64,000 nucleotides of DNA. Source: Kibdelosporangium persicum (GTDB lineage Bacteria; Actinomycetota; Actinomycetes; Mycobacteriales; Pseudonocardiaceae). The DNA lies in the NCBI RefSeq assembly GCF_013280595.1, contig NZ_JAAATY010000005.1, forward strand, positions 186,001-250,000, in the 5' to 3' direction. The position numbers and the translations under genes were made by a program. Shown here one piece after another: positions 51,453 to 59,986 of the stretch; within the stretch, counting starts at the first letter, position 1, and the number at the start of each line of letters is the position of its first letter. The notes below the pieces were generated by a model. That model made no database searches, was not told the origin of the DNA, and saw only the letters and a list, made by a program, of their open reading frames with translations.

Positions 51453-52301
51453 GTGAAAATCCTCATCAGTGCCCTGCTGGCCATGACGTTCCTGGCCACA
51501 CCGGCGTCGGCGGCGACCGTCCGCCAGATCACCGGATTCGGCAGCAACCCCGGCGCGTTGCGGATGTACGAGTACATCCCCGACGGCCTGGCGCCCGGCC
51601 GGCCGGTCGTGGTCGCCCTGCACGGCTGCACCCAGGACGCGACGTACGGCCAGAACGCGGGATGGATCGACCTGGCGGACCGCCTGCGGTTCACCGTGGT
51701 CCTGCCCCAGCAAGTCACCGCCAACAACTTCTCCCAGTGCTTCAACTGGTTCCAGTCCCTCGACATCAGACGCGGTTCCGGCGAGGCCGAGTCCATCGCC
51801 CAGATGGCACGCCGAGGTGTCGCGGACGCCGGCGCCGACCCACGCCGCGTGTACGTGACCGGCCTGTCCGCAGGCGGCGCGATGACGTCGGTCATACTGG
51901 CTGCTTATCCGGACCTGTTCGCGGGCGGCGGCGTTGTCGCCGGGTTGCCTTACGGTTGCGCCGCAACGGTTATCGAGGCGTATACGTGCATGAACCCCGG
52001 TAAGGATCTCACCCCGCGTCAATGGGGCGACAAAGTTCGCGCCGCGAGCACGTTCAGCGGGGCACGACCTGGCGTCAACGTCTGGCACGGTGGCGCGGAC
52101 TACACCGTCGCCTCAGCGAACATGCGTGAACTGTCGGAGCAGTGGACCGACGTCGGAGCGCCGGTGCAGACCCGGTTGATCACGGGCATGGGACACGGTC
52201 AGCCCGTCGCCCCGGGCCAAGGTTGTGGCCGCGCCGGCGCGTACATGCTGGATGTCGGCGTGTGCGCCGCAGCCGAGCTGAGCCGGGCCTGGGGGCTTTG
52301 A
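51453..52301 (+). CDS. Secreted PHB-depolymerase-family esterase
   Basis: The GTG at 51453 follows a perfect AAGGAGGT; 282 residues with a signal peptide (MKILISALLAMTFLATPASA, if GTG is read as Met). The esterase_PHB layout shows oxyanion VVALHGCTQDAT, nucleophile VTGLSAGGAMTS, Asp in WHGGADYTV and His in GMGHGQPV. Such enzymes degrade polyhydroxyalkanoates or act as feruloyl/acetylxylan esterases outside the cell. A frame extending to 51378 lacks a ribosome site. A strong hairpin follows. Confidence 0.9.
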   Translation: MKILISALLAMTFLATPASAATVRQITGFGSNPGALRMYEYIPDGLAPGRPVVVALHGCTQDATYGQNAGWIDLADRLRFTVVLPQQVTANNFSQCFNWFQSLDIRRGSGEAESIAQMARRGVADAGADPRRVYVTGLSAGGAMTSVILAAYPDLFAGGGVVAGLPYGCAATVIEAYTCMNPGKDLTPRQWGDKVRAASTFSGARPGVNVWHGGADYTVASANMRELSEQWTDVGAPVQTRLITGMGHGQPVAPGQGCGRAGAYMLDVGVCAAAELSRAWGL

Positions 52302-52337
52302 CCTCGTGACCCGGCCATGGCCGCCGTCGTGATGTCC

Positions 52338-52372
52338 GATCGGTGCCGCTGTCCGAGACAGCGGCACCGATC
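52338..52372. terminator. Hairpin between converging esterase and DUF1905 genes
   Basis: GATCGGTGCCGCTGTC, a CGA loop, then the exact 16-bp complement. There is no T-tract, but the position between converging stops suggests a bidirectional terminator. Confidence 0.7.
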
Positions 52373-52415
52373 AGCGTGTGCGGGCAGAACCGCGGGCGCG
52401 TTGTGATCTCCGCGG

Positions 52416-52709
52416 TCACAGGACGTCGAGATCCACCGTGGCCTTGTCCCCCACGTCGAGCCCTTCGGACTTGCGGACGGCCCGCTTGACCGGCAGCACG
52501 TAGTGCCCCTCCTTGCTCGGGAAGATCGACGTCTGCCACGTGCTGCCGCCGACCGTGACCCGCACTCTGACCGACCCGAACCCCCGCCTCGGCCCGGTGG
52601 ACATGTCCCGGATCTCCTCGGAGACGTCGACCGGCAGGCTGACGAACGTCCAGCTGTCGCCCCGCCTGGCGTCCCACATCCACAGCTCGGCATCGAACAG
52701 GAAACCCAT
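52416..52709 (-). CDS. DUF1905 domain protein
   Basis: The ATG at 52709 gives 97 residues (a frame continues to 52739). The whole protein is one DUF1905 beta-barrel-like domain: FDAELWMWDARRGDSWTFVSL, RRGFGSVRVRVTVGG, TSIFPSKEGHYVLPVKRAVRK. The family is widespread in actinomycetes and sometimes fused to bacteriocin-protection (YdeI/OmpD-associated) domains. Its function is not known. It converges on the esterase gene. Confidence 0.88.
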   Translation of the reverse strand: MGFLFDAELWMWDARRGDSWTFVSLPVDVSEEIRDMSTGPRRGFGSVRVRVTVGGSTWQTSIFPSKEGHYVLPVKRAVRKSEGLDVGDKATVDLDVL

Positions 52710-52739
52710 GCCCGGCAGCATCGCACAGGGGTCCGACAA

Positions 52740-53163
52740 TCCCGCCTCCCCGTGACCGGCGCACGCCTTGGACCTCCGTGGCCTTCGAGGCCGTGCACCG
52801 CGCTCCGGCGTGCCGCTCGCGCGCTCACCCGGCCAATTGTCACATTACTTGTTTGCCGATCTGCGAATTGATCAGCGTCGGCGTTATCGCTCCATTTTGG
52901 ATGATCCACAGAATTGACAGGACATTGCCGAGCTCGCAACACGGGTGTAATGTTGCCTTAGTCACAGCATCTGTTGGACTGGGGGGAAGCCGAGCGAAAC
53001 TTTCGACGTTGAACCGCCGGCGACATCCGGGTGCGGGATTCCCACATTTCCCGACAGCCATCTGAACATGCCCACGAGCAGCCCAGTCGGGCTGTCGCTC
53101 AGCGCTGTTCTTCTCGCGTGCGCCGCCGTCATCACTCCGATTGCAGGAAAGCGTGCCGTGCAA
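52740..53163 (+). promoter_or_regulatory. AT-richer leader of the hydrazine cluster with candidate promoter
   Basis: Base composition drops in about 52,840-53,000. A -35 TTGCCG (52925-52930), a 17-bp spacer and a -10 TAATGT (52948-52953) give a plausible promoter for the operon. The leader of about 200 nt contains AGGAAAG (53145-53151) as ribosome site. A frame from the ATG at 53068 would add a hydrophobic N terminus to the first enzyme but has no ribosome site. Confidence 0.6.
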
Positions 53164-54210
53164 ATGTCACTTGTGAATGTCCACACCGAGTGGGATCCGC
53201 TCGAGGAGATGATCGTCGGGATCGCCGACGGGGCCAGGGTGCCCTCGCCGGACCCCGGACTGTTCGCGATCGGCTACGCCGACAACGTCGCCGAAATGGC
53301 CGACATCCCGACCGGACCGTACGACGCCAGGATCATCGAGGAGGCCAACGAGGACCTCGAAGGCCTGGTCGAACTGCTGCGCGGGGAAGGCGTCACGGTC
53401 AGGCGGCCGGATGTCACCGATCACGCGCGCGGGTTCGGCACCCCGGACTGGGAGTCCGACGGCGAGTACAACTACTGCCCGCGCGACGTCCTGCTCGCGG
53501 TCGGGCAGACGATCATCGAGACGCCGATGGTGCTGCGGTCACGGTACTTCGAGCCGCACGCCTACAAGTCCATTCTGGTCGAATACCTGCGCAGCGGTGC
53601 CAACTGGATTTCCGCGCCGAAACCGCGGCTGCTCGACGACACGTACAACATCAGGCCGCGGAGCGGGTCGATCCTCAACGATCACGAGCCGCTCTTCGAC
53701 GCGGCGAACATCCTGCGCGTCGGCCGCGATCTGCTCTACCTGGTTTCGTGCAGCGGAAACGAACTCGGGCTGCAATGGCTGCAACGCGTGCTCGGCGACA
53801 CCTATCGGGTGCATCCGGTCCGAGGCGTCTACGACGGCACGCACATCGACACGACAATCACCCTCGTGCGCCCCGGCCTTGTCGTGCTCAATCCGGAGCG
53901 GATCAGGGAGGACCAGGTCCCGTCGATTTTCAAGAATTGGGAAATCATCTGGTGCCCCGACAACGTGGACACCGGATACGCGTGGTCGTACCCGCGCGCG
54001 TCGCTCTGGCAGGGCGGCCTGAACTTCATCATGGTCAACCCGGACCTCGCGGTCGTCAACGACCTGCAGATCCCGCTGATCAAGGAACTGGAGAGCAAAG
54101 GCGTGACCGTCGCCCCGCTGCCGATGCGGCACGCGCGCACGCTCAGCGGCGGCTTCCACTGCGCCACGCTCGACGTCCGCCGGACCGGCACGCTTGAGGA
54201 CTACACCTGA
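53164..54210 (+). CDS. Glycine/inosamine amidinotransferase family protein
   Basis: I use the ATG at 53164 (348 residues); the GTG at 53158 is better spaced from AGGAAAG and equally possible. Family blocks are clear: VNVHTEWDPLEEMIVG, EYNYCPRDVLLAVGQTIIE (about 103), RSRYFEPHAYK, catalytic His in YDGTHIDTTITLV (about 226) and nucleophile Cys in LSGGFHCATLDVRR (about 333). These enzymes move the amidino group of arginine to an amine (creatine, streptomycin, cylindrospermopsin pathways). It leads an operon with hydrazine-forming enzymes, so it may guanidinylate the product, a diamino acid, or the hydrazine nitrogen. TGATG overlap to the next gene. Confidence 0.9.
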   Translation: MSLVNVHTEWDPLEEMIVGIADGARVPSPDPGLFAIGYADNVAEMADIPTGPYDARIIEEANEDLEGLVELLRGEGVTVRRPDVTDHARGFGTPDWESDGEYNYCPRDVLLAVGQTIIETPMVLRSRYFEPHAYKSILVEYLRSGANWISAPKPRLLDDTYNIRPRSGSILNDHEPLFDAANILRVGRDLLYLVSCSGNELGLQWLQRVLGDTYRVHPVRGVYDGTHIDTTITLVRPGLVVLNPERIREDQVPSIFKNWEIIWCPDNVDTGYAWSYPRASLWQGGLNFIMVNPDLAVVNDLQIPLIKELESKGVTVAPLPMRHARTLSGGFHCATLDVRRTGTLEDYT

Positions 54211-56408
54211 TGCTGGTGAGAACACTGACCGAAGACGGTGTGAGCGCCGCGGACATCCCGGGCTTCCCCGTCGTTCTGCGCAGGCACCACCTGAAAGCCG
54301 GGGCGCACCAGGACATCGGCGGTACCGGGCCGGTGATCCTGTTCGTGCTCACCGGTTCGGCCACGTTGTCCGGGGACAGGACGGCCGGTGACGCGGTTCT
54401 CGTGCCCGGCGGCGGCACCCGGCCGCTCGTGGCGACCAGCGATCTCGACTACGTGACGCTTTCGTGGAAAGGCAAGGCGGACAAGGAACTGAGCCGTTCC
54501 TTCGACCGTGACCAGATGGTGTGGTCCTACGAGATGCACCTGCAGGACCTGTTCGACGCCACGGCCGTGCCGGGTCTGCCGTTCGGTTCGGTGTACGGAT
54601 CGGTGCCGCCGGGCGTCACGTCGAAACTGCACTGCCACCAGGACGGGGAGCTCTTCCTCGTGCTGGGTGGCACGGCCGAGGTCCTGGTGGAGGACAAGAC
54701 GGCCGAGGTGCGCACCGGCGACGTGATCCACCTGCCCGCCTTCCACACCCACGGAATCCGCAACACGTCGGCCGAGCCGTTCGACATCGTCTCGGTCTAC
54801 TGGGAGGACATCGACCTCGCCGTCCGGAACCTGGCGGAGCTCGGCCAGCCCGGCCGGACGCTGTTGTTCTGCCCGCCGGTCACCCCGAACGGCGGGTTGC
54901 ACCTCGGCCACCTGAGCGGCCCGTACCTGCGTGCTGACCTGTTCGCCCGCGCCCTGCGCGGCACCGGTCGCGACGCCTTGGTGATCACGGGAACCGACGA
55001 CCACCAGAGTTTCGTGGCCACCGCGGCGCATCGGCTCGGCAGGACGCCGGAGGCCGTCGCCGCGGAGGCCGGCGAGTCGATCAAGGCGACGCTCGGCGCG
55101 GCCGGTGTCGATCTGGCGCACTTCTACCGGCCGACACCGGACCAGGAGCTCGTCGCCCACGTCCACAAGCTGTTCGAGGCACTGCTGGAGTCGCCGGCCG
55201 TGTCCCACCACGTCGCCGAGACGCCGTGGTGCGAGGCGTGCGAACAGTCGCTGTACCAGGCGTTCGCCAAAGGTGTCTGCCCGAACTGCCGGATGTCGTG
55301 CGAAGGCGAGATCTGTGAGGCCTGCGGTGTGCCCACGCCGGCCCGTGACATCCACGAGCTGAAGTGCGCGCAATGCGGGGCCACGCCGGTCATGCGCCCG
55401 GAACCGGGGTACGAGCTGGACCTGGACGCGTTTCAGGACACTCTTGCCGCGTACTACGCACAGGCCCAGGGCGGCGGTCAGCCCCGGCGACTGGCCGACT
55501 CGCTGCTGGGCCGCGGGCTCGGCCGTTTCCGGATCACCCGCCGTTCCCGCTGGGGCCTGCCGGTGGGTGACGAGCTGGTGATCGATCCGTGGGTGGAACT
55601 GGTGCTCACGCAGCTGATCAACACCGAGCGGTTCACCGCCGGGCGGACGTCGAACGTGACCGTGCTCGGGTTCGACAACACGTTCTTCTACCTCGTCCTG
55701 CTCCCGGCGATCTACCTGGCACTGGGCAAGGACGGCCTGTTGCCCAAGGGTTTCGTGGCCAACCGGTTCCTGATGCTCGACGGCAGCAAGTTCTCCACGA
55801 GCAGGCGCCACGTGGTCTGGGCGGACGACGTGCTCGCGACCGTGCCCGCGGACATCGTGCGGGTGGCGTTGCTCCGCCGCTCCCCCGAGGAGGACGAGCG
55901 ATCGCTCGGTTCGGACGAGATCGCCGACCTCGCCGCGGACCCGGTGGTGACACGGCTCGATTCCTGGCTGGCGTCGGTGCCCGAAGTGGTGCCCGGGACG
56001 GGTGCCTGGACCACGCACCACCGCGCGTTCTACCGCACCCTGCTCTCCTTCGGCGACCAGTTCGACCAGGTGCTGACGGTCGACTCGTACAGCAGCGCCG
56101 GATACGTCGAGAAGCTCGACGCCTTGCTGGCCGAGATCGCGCGGTTCCGGTCCTTCGAACAGGCCCGGCGCACGATCAGCAAGGCGCAGGAGGAATCGCG
56201 CACCAGCGTCGCGCTGGAATTCCTGGCGCTGAAGGTGTTCGCGGCGTTCGTCCACCCCGTGATGCCCGACCTCGGCGCGGCCCTGTGGCACGGCCTCGGG
56301 CTGACCGGCGCCCCGCTGCGGGAACGGAACTGGTCGTTCGTCCCCGGCGGCACCCGCGGCGGCCTCGCCGGCCGGACCGTGCTCGACCTGCTCGCGAAAG
56401 GCCGGTAA
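54210..56408 (+). CDS. Bicupin-methionyl-tRNA-synthetase-like fusion, putative hydrazine synthetase
   Basis: 732 residues. Residues 1-215 hold two cupin barrels: one degenerate (VILFVLTGSATLSGD) and one with metal ligands KLHCHQDGELFLVLGG and LPAFHTHG. From about 225 the protein is a class I synthetase of MetRS type: HIGH-like GGLHLGHLSGPYLRADL, zinc knuckles WCEACEQ, CPNCRMSC, CEACG and CAQCG, and KMSKS-like KFSTSRR. It lacks the tRNA-anticodon part of true MetRS. This fusion matches the Spb40-type enzymes, which join N6-hydroxylysine and glycine through an N-N bond. The N-hydroxylase gene follows directly with a 1-bp overlap, which strongly supports the call. Confidence 0.88.
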   Translation: MLVRTLTEDGVSAADIPGFPVVLRRHHLKAGAHQDIGGTGPVILFVLTGSATLSGDRTAGDAVLVPGGGTRPLVATSDLDYVTLSWKGKADKELSRSFDRDQMVWSYEMHLQDLFDATAVPGLPFGSVYGSVPPGVTSKLHCHQDGELFLVLGGTAEVLVEDKTAEVRTGDVIHLPAFHTHGIRNTSAEPFDIVSVYWEDIDLAVRNLAELGQPGRTLLFCPPVTPNGGLHLGHLSGPYLRADLFARALRGTGRDALVITGTDDHQSFVATAAHRLGRTPEAVAAEAGESIKATLGAAGVDLAHFYRPTPDQELVAHVHKLFEALLESPAVSHHVAETPWCEACEQSLYQAFAKGVCPNCRMSCEGEICEACGVPTPARDIHELKCAQCGATPVMRPEPGYELDLDAFQDTLAAYYAQAQGGGQPRRLADSLLGRGLGRFRITRRSRWGLPVGDELVIDPWVELVLTQLINTERFTAGRTSNVTVLGFDNTFFYLVLLPAIYLALGKDGLLPKGFVANRFLMLDGSKFSTSRRHVVWADDVLATVPADIVRVALLRRSPEEDERSLGSDEIADLAADPVVTRLDSWLASVPEVVPGTGAWTTHHRAFYRTLLSFGDQFDQVLTVDSYSSAGYVEKLDALLAEIARFRSFEQARRTISKAQEESRTSVALEFLALKVFAAFVHPVMPDLGAALWHGLGLTGAPLRERNWSFVPGGTRGGLAGRTVLDLLAKGR

Positions 56409-57724
56409 TGCAAGAGTGTCACGACGTGCTGGGTGTCGGCTTCGGCCCGGCCAACATCGCGTTGGCCATCGCGATCGAGGAAGCACGGCAGGACGGCATG
56501 ATGCCGCCGTGCGACGTGCGTTTCCTCGAAGGACAGACGGATCCCGAATGGCAGGGCGGGATGCTGCTGACCGGATCGGACATCCAGCACAACCCCGCTC
56601 GCGACCTGGCGACCCTGCGCAATCCACGCAGCCACTACACGTTCATCAACTACCTGCACCTGTCCGGCAGGTTGCTCGACCACCTGAACGTGCCCGGCGA
56701 ATTCCCGTTGCGCCGTGACTACGCGGGGTACATCCGTTGGGCGCGTGGGCATTTCGACCACCTCGTGGACTACGGGCAGAAGGTCGCCACGGTCGCGGTC
56801 ACCGAGCACGAAGGGGAACGCGTCTACGAGGTCAACACGGTCTCCGGTGCGCGGTACCTGACTCGGTGCCTGGTCGCCGGTCCCGGCCGCACCCCGTACG
56901 TGCCCGAACCGTTCGCCTCGGTGGACGACGACCGGATCTTCCACTTCACCGAGTACCTCTACCGCGTCGAGGCGCTGCCCGAGCCGCCCGGCACGGTCGT
57001 GGTGATCGGCGGCAGCCAGAGCTCGGTGGAGATCCTGCTCGACCTGTCCCGGCGGTTCCCGGACAGCCGCGTGCTCAACTACGTGCGGTCGTTCGGCCTG
57101 CGGCTCAAGGACACCAGCCCGTTCAGCGAGGAGGGGTTCTTCCCCGCCTTCACCGAGTACTACTTCGCGGCGTCCCGGCCGAGCAAGGCCGTGCTCGACG
57201 CGTACATGCGGCCGACGAACTACTCGTCAGCCGACGGTGACGTGCTGCGTGAGCTGTACCTGGACATCTACGAGCAGAAACTCAAGGGCCGCCAGCACGT
57301 CTTCGTGTCCGGCAACCGGCTGGTCCGGTCGGTCGACGTGCGGCCGGACGCCGTCACGCTGACCGTCGCCGAGGTCAACACGGGGCTGGTGGACCAGGTG
57401 GACGCGGACCTCGTGGTCCTCGCGACCGGGTTCCGCGATCTCGGTCCCGGCGTGCGTCAGGAGCCGCTGCCCGGCTTTCTCACCGGGATCGCCGAGCACG
57501 TCGTGTTCGACGGCGGCTATCCGAGCATCACCGCGGACTACCAGGTCGAGACGCCGTCCGCGCCGCCGCTGTTCCTCAATGGACTGTGCGAGACCACGCA
57601 CGGCATCGGCGACTCGGGCTCGTTCAGCCTGCTTTCCCTCCGCACCGCCGCCATCCAGCGCAGGCTCGCCACGTTCGCGAGGGCGGCACCCCGACAACTC
57701 GATCGACTGGGGGAACGACCGTGA
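56408..57724 (+). CDS. L-lysine/L-ornithine N-hydroxylase (flavin N-monooxygenase)
   Basis: 438 residues from an ATG that overlaps the previous stop (TAATG). The FAD site is LGVGFGPANIALAIA (GxGPAN), NADPH binds at VVVIGGSQSSVEILLDL, and the C-terminal substrate/FAD motif is LVVLATGFRD. This is the IucD/SidA/PvdA family, which hydroxylates the side-chain amine of lysine or ornithine. In siderophore pathways the product is acylated. Here its neighbour is a cupin-MetRS fusion rather than an acyltransferase or NIS synthetase, so the hydroxylamine should feed N-N bond formation. Confidence 0.92.
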   Translation: MQECHDVLGVGFGPANIALAIAIEEARQDGMMPPCDVRFLEGQTDPEWQGGMLLTGSDIQHNPARDLATLRNPRSHYTFINYLHLSGRLLDHLNVPGEFPLRRDYAGYIRWARGHFDHLVDYGQKVATVAVTEHEGERVYEVNTVSGARYLTRCLVAGPGRTPYVPEPFASVDDDRIFHFTEYLYRVEALPEPPGTVVVIGGSQSSVEILLDLSRRFPDSRVLNYVRSFGLRLKDTSPFSEEGFFPAFTEYYFAASRPSKAVLDAYMRPTNYSSADGDVLRELYLDIYEQKLKGRQHVFVSGNRLVRSVDVRPDAVTLTVAEVNTGLVDQVDADLVVLATGFRDLGPGVRQEPLPGFLTGIAEHVVFDGGYPSITADYQVETPSAPPLFLNGLCETTHGIGDSGSFSLLSLRTAAIQRRLATFARAAPRQLDRLGERP

Positions 57725-59133
57725 CCGCTCAGCAGACCTTGGCACCGCCTTTGGTCTGGCGTGAACCACCGGTCCGCACGACCGTGCCGGGACCGAACAG
57801 TCAGGCCTTCCTGGACCGCCAGGAGGTCCGCGAGTCCAACGCCCGCACCTATCCCCGCAGGCTGCCGATCGCCGTCCGGCGGGCCGCGGGCACCTTGATC
57901 GAGGACGTCGACGGCAACGTCTATCTCGACTTCCTCAGCGGCGCGGGCGTGCTGTCGCTGGGCCACAACCACCCGGACGTCGTCGCCGCGGTGACCGACC
58001 AGCTTTCGGTGTTCACGCACGGCCTCGACCTGCCGACGCCGATCAAGGACCGGTTCACCGAGCTGCAACTGGGCATGCTGCCCGCCGCGATGCGGGACCG
58101 GATGAAGGTCCACTTCTGCGGGCCGACCGGCGCGAACGGGATCGAGGCCGCGATCAAGCTGTGCAAGATCGCGACCGGCGGCGGCGACATCATCGCCTTC
58201 CAGGGCGGTTTCCACGGCAGCACCACCGGGGCGATGAGCGTGACCGCCAACCAGGAACCCCGGGCGCGCATCCGCAACGGCATGCCGGGCGTGCACTTCT
58301 TCCCGTACTCGTACTGCCGCCGCTGCCCGGTCGGCCTGAGCCCGGACACCTGCACCACGAACTGCGTGACCTTCCTGGAGCGGACCCTGTCCGATCCGTA
58401 CGGCGGCCTCGGTACTCCCGCCGCGGTGATCCTCGAACTGGTCCAGGGCGAAGGCGGTGGCGTCGCCGCGACCGTCGACTTCGTCCGGCGGGTCCGGGAA
58501 GCCACGCGACAAGCGGGTATCCCGCTCGTGGTCGACGAGGTGCAGACCGGCTGCGGCCGGACGGGCACGTGGTTCGCGTTCGAGCGGTACGGCATCGAGC
58601 CGGACGTGATCGTCGCGTCGAAAGCGTTGTCCGGCATCGGTTTGCCGGTGTCGATCCTGCTGTACGACCGCGCGCTGGACAGTTGGTCTCCCGGCGCGCA
58701 CATCGGGACGTTCCGGGGCAACCAGCTGGCGTTCGCCGCCGGTGTCGCCGCGCTGGAGGTGATCCGCCGCGATGACGTGCTGGGCAACGTCCGCGCGCGC
58801 AGCGCCCAGCTCACCGAAGGGCTCACCCGGATCGCGAGCGGTAACCGCTGGATCGCCGACGTCCGGGCGACCGGCCTGCTGCTCGCGGTGGAGATCGTCG
58901 ATCCGGATTCCGGACAGGACGTGCCCGACTTCGCCCGTGCGGTCCAACTGGCCGCGCTGCGCCGTGGCCTGATCCTCGAAGCGGGCGGCCGCAACGACAG
59001 CACGCTGCGGCTGCTGCCGCCGTTGACGCTGACGGCGCAGGAGGCGGACAAGGCACTCGAAGTGCTCGAACTGGCGTTCGCCGACGCCAACTCACCGGTC
59101 CGGCGGATCATCCGGGGCTTGGGGCAGGATTGA
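57721..59133 (+). CDS. Class III PLP aminotransferase, diaminobutyrate-2-oxoglutarate type
   Basis: The GTG overlaps the N-hydroxylase stop (GTGA); 470 residues. HFCGPTGANGIEAAIKLCK, FQGGFHGSTTGAMSVT, the Cys cluster YSYCRRCPVG...CTTNC, LELVQGEGGG, VVDEVQTGCGRTG and the Schiff-base lysine in VIVASKALSGIGLP are those of Dab-forming enzymes (EctB/DABA-AT), which aminate aspartate semialdehyde. Here it may supply 2,4-diaminobutyrate as an amidinotransferase or N-hydroxylase substrate, or act on an aldehyde released from the hydrazine intermediate. All PLP residues look intact. Confidence 0.9.
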   Translation: MTAQQTLAPPLVWREPPVRTTVPGPNSQAFLDRQEVRESNARTYPRRLPIAVRRAAGTLIEDVDGNVYLDFLSGAGVLSLGHNHPDVVAAVTDQLSVFTHGLDLPTPIKDRFTELQLGMLPAAMRDRMKVHFCGPTGANGIEAAIKLCKIATGGGDIIAFQGGFHGSTTGAMSVTANQEPRARIRNGMPGVHFFPYSYCRRCPVGLSPDTCTTNCVTFLERTLSDPYGGLGTPAAVILELVQGEGGGVAATVDFVRRVREATRQAGIPLVVDEVQTGCGRTGTWFAFERYGIEPDVIVASKALSGIGLPVSILLYDRALDSWSPGAHIGTFRGNQLAFAAGVAALEVIRRDDVLGNVRARSAQLTEGLTRIASGNRWIADVRATGLLLAVEIVDPDSGQDVPDFARAVQLAALRRGLILEAGGRNDSTLRLLPPLTLTAQEADKALEVLELAFADANSPVRRIIRGLGQD

Positions 59134-59137
59134 CCCT

Positions 59138-59986
59138 GTGCTGATGATCCTGTTGTCGGTGGCGGGCGCGTGCGCCTACGGAGTCGCCGACTTCCTCGGT
59201 GGTCTGGCCAGCCGCAAGGCGCACGTGCTGCGGGTCGTGGTGATCAGCGCGCCGGCCAGCCTGGCGATCGAGCTGGTCCTGCTGCCGATCCTCGGTGCCT
59301 CCTGGACCGCGGGATCCATCGGCTGGGGCGCGTTGTCCGGTGTGGCGTCGGCGTTCGCGTTCTCGTTGCTGTACCTGGCGTTGTCCATCGGCCCGATGAG
59401 CGTGATGGCGCCGATCACCGCGATCGTCTCGGCCTTGCTGCCCGCGGTCGTCGGGCTGCTCGACGGTGAACGGCTCCCGGTTGCCGGGGTGGCCGGGATT
59501 CCGGTCGCCCTGTGCGCCATCGTCCTGGTCACCATGAACCGCCAGACGGCGGCCGAGAAGATCCCGATGCGGGCGATCGCCGTCGCCGTGCTCGCCGGTG
59601 CGGCGATCGCCACGCAGCTCATCACGTTGGACGCCGCGCCGCACGACAGCGGCGTCGCGCCGCTGATCGTCGGCCGGACGGTGAGCAGCCTGCTGGTGCT
59701 GTCGGTCGTGCTGTTCGTCCGGACCAGCCACAAGGGCAAGGTCCCTGTGGTGATCGCCGCGGCCGCGGGCTGCCTCGACTCGTTGGCGAACCTGTTCTTC
59801 CTGCTCGCGGCGCGAGAAGGAATGCTCAGCGTGAGCGCGGTGATCGTCGCGCTCTACCCGGCCGCGACCGTGCTGCTGGCCGCGGTGGTGCTGAAGGAAC
59901 GGATCCGGCGCAACCAGTGGCTGGGCCTCGCGGCCGCGGCCGCAGGCGTCGTGCTGCTGTCTACGGCAAGTTCAGCTGCCAGCTGA
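59138..59986 (+). CDS. EamA/DMT-family transporter, putative exporter of the cluster product
   Basis: GTG start at 59138 (ATG at 59144 also possible), 4 bp after the aminotransferase; 282 residues with ten TM helices in two EamA repeats (AYGVADFLGGLASRKAHVLRVVVISAP; VIVALYPAATVLLAAVVLKERI). The helix-end motif LYPAATVLLA...KERIRRNQWLG is the EamA signature. DMT carriers export amino acids and small polar metabolites. As the last gene of the operon it probably exports the product or gives self-protection. Its 3' end overlaps the converging VOC gene by 26 bp. Confidence 0.88.
   Translation: MLMILLSVAGACAYGVADFLGGLASRKAHVLRVVVISAPASLAIELVLLPILGASWTAGSIGWGALSGVASAFAFSLLYLALSIGPMSVMAPITAIVSALLPAVVGLLDGERLPVAGVAGIPVALCAIVLVTMNRQTAAEKIPMRAIAVAVLAGAAIATQLITLDAAPHDSGVAPLIVGRTVSSLLVLSVVLFVRTSHKGKVPVVIAAAAGCLDSLANLFFLLAAREGMLSVSAVIVALYPAATVLLAAVVLKERIRRNQWLGLAAAAAGVVLLSTASSAAS

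Noticed and set aside
53068-53163. Hydrophobic N-terminal extension of the amidinotransferase from the ATG at 53068
   Set aside because: It looks like a signal peptide, but there is no ribosome site and the family is cytosolic. AGGAAAG at 53145 points to GTG 53158 or ATG 53164.
56408-57724. Siderophore biosynthesis as the explanation for the N-hydroxylase and Dab aminotransferase
   Set aside because: No NIS synthetase, NRPS, hydroxamate acyltransferase or iron-siderophore transporter is nearby, while the cupin-MetRS fusion is specific for N-N bond formation.
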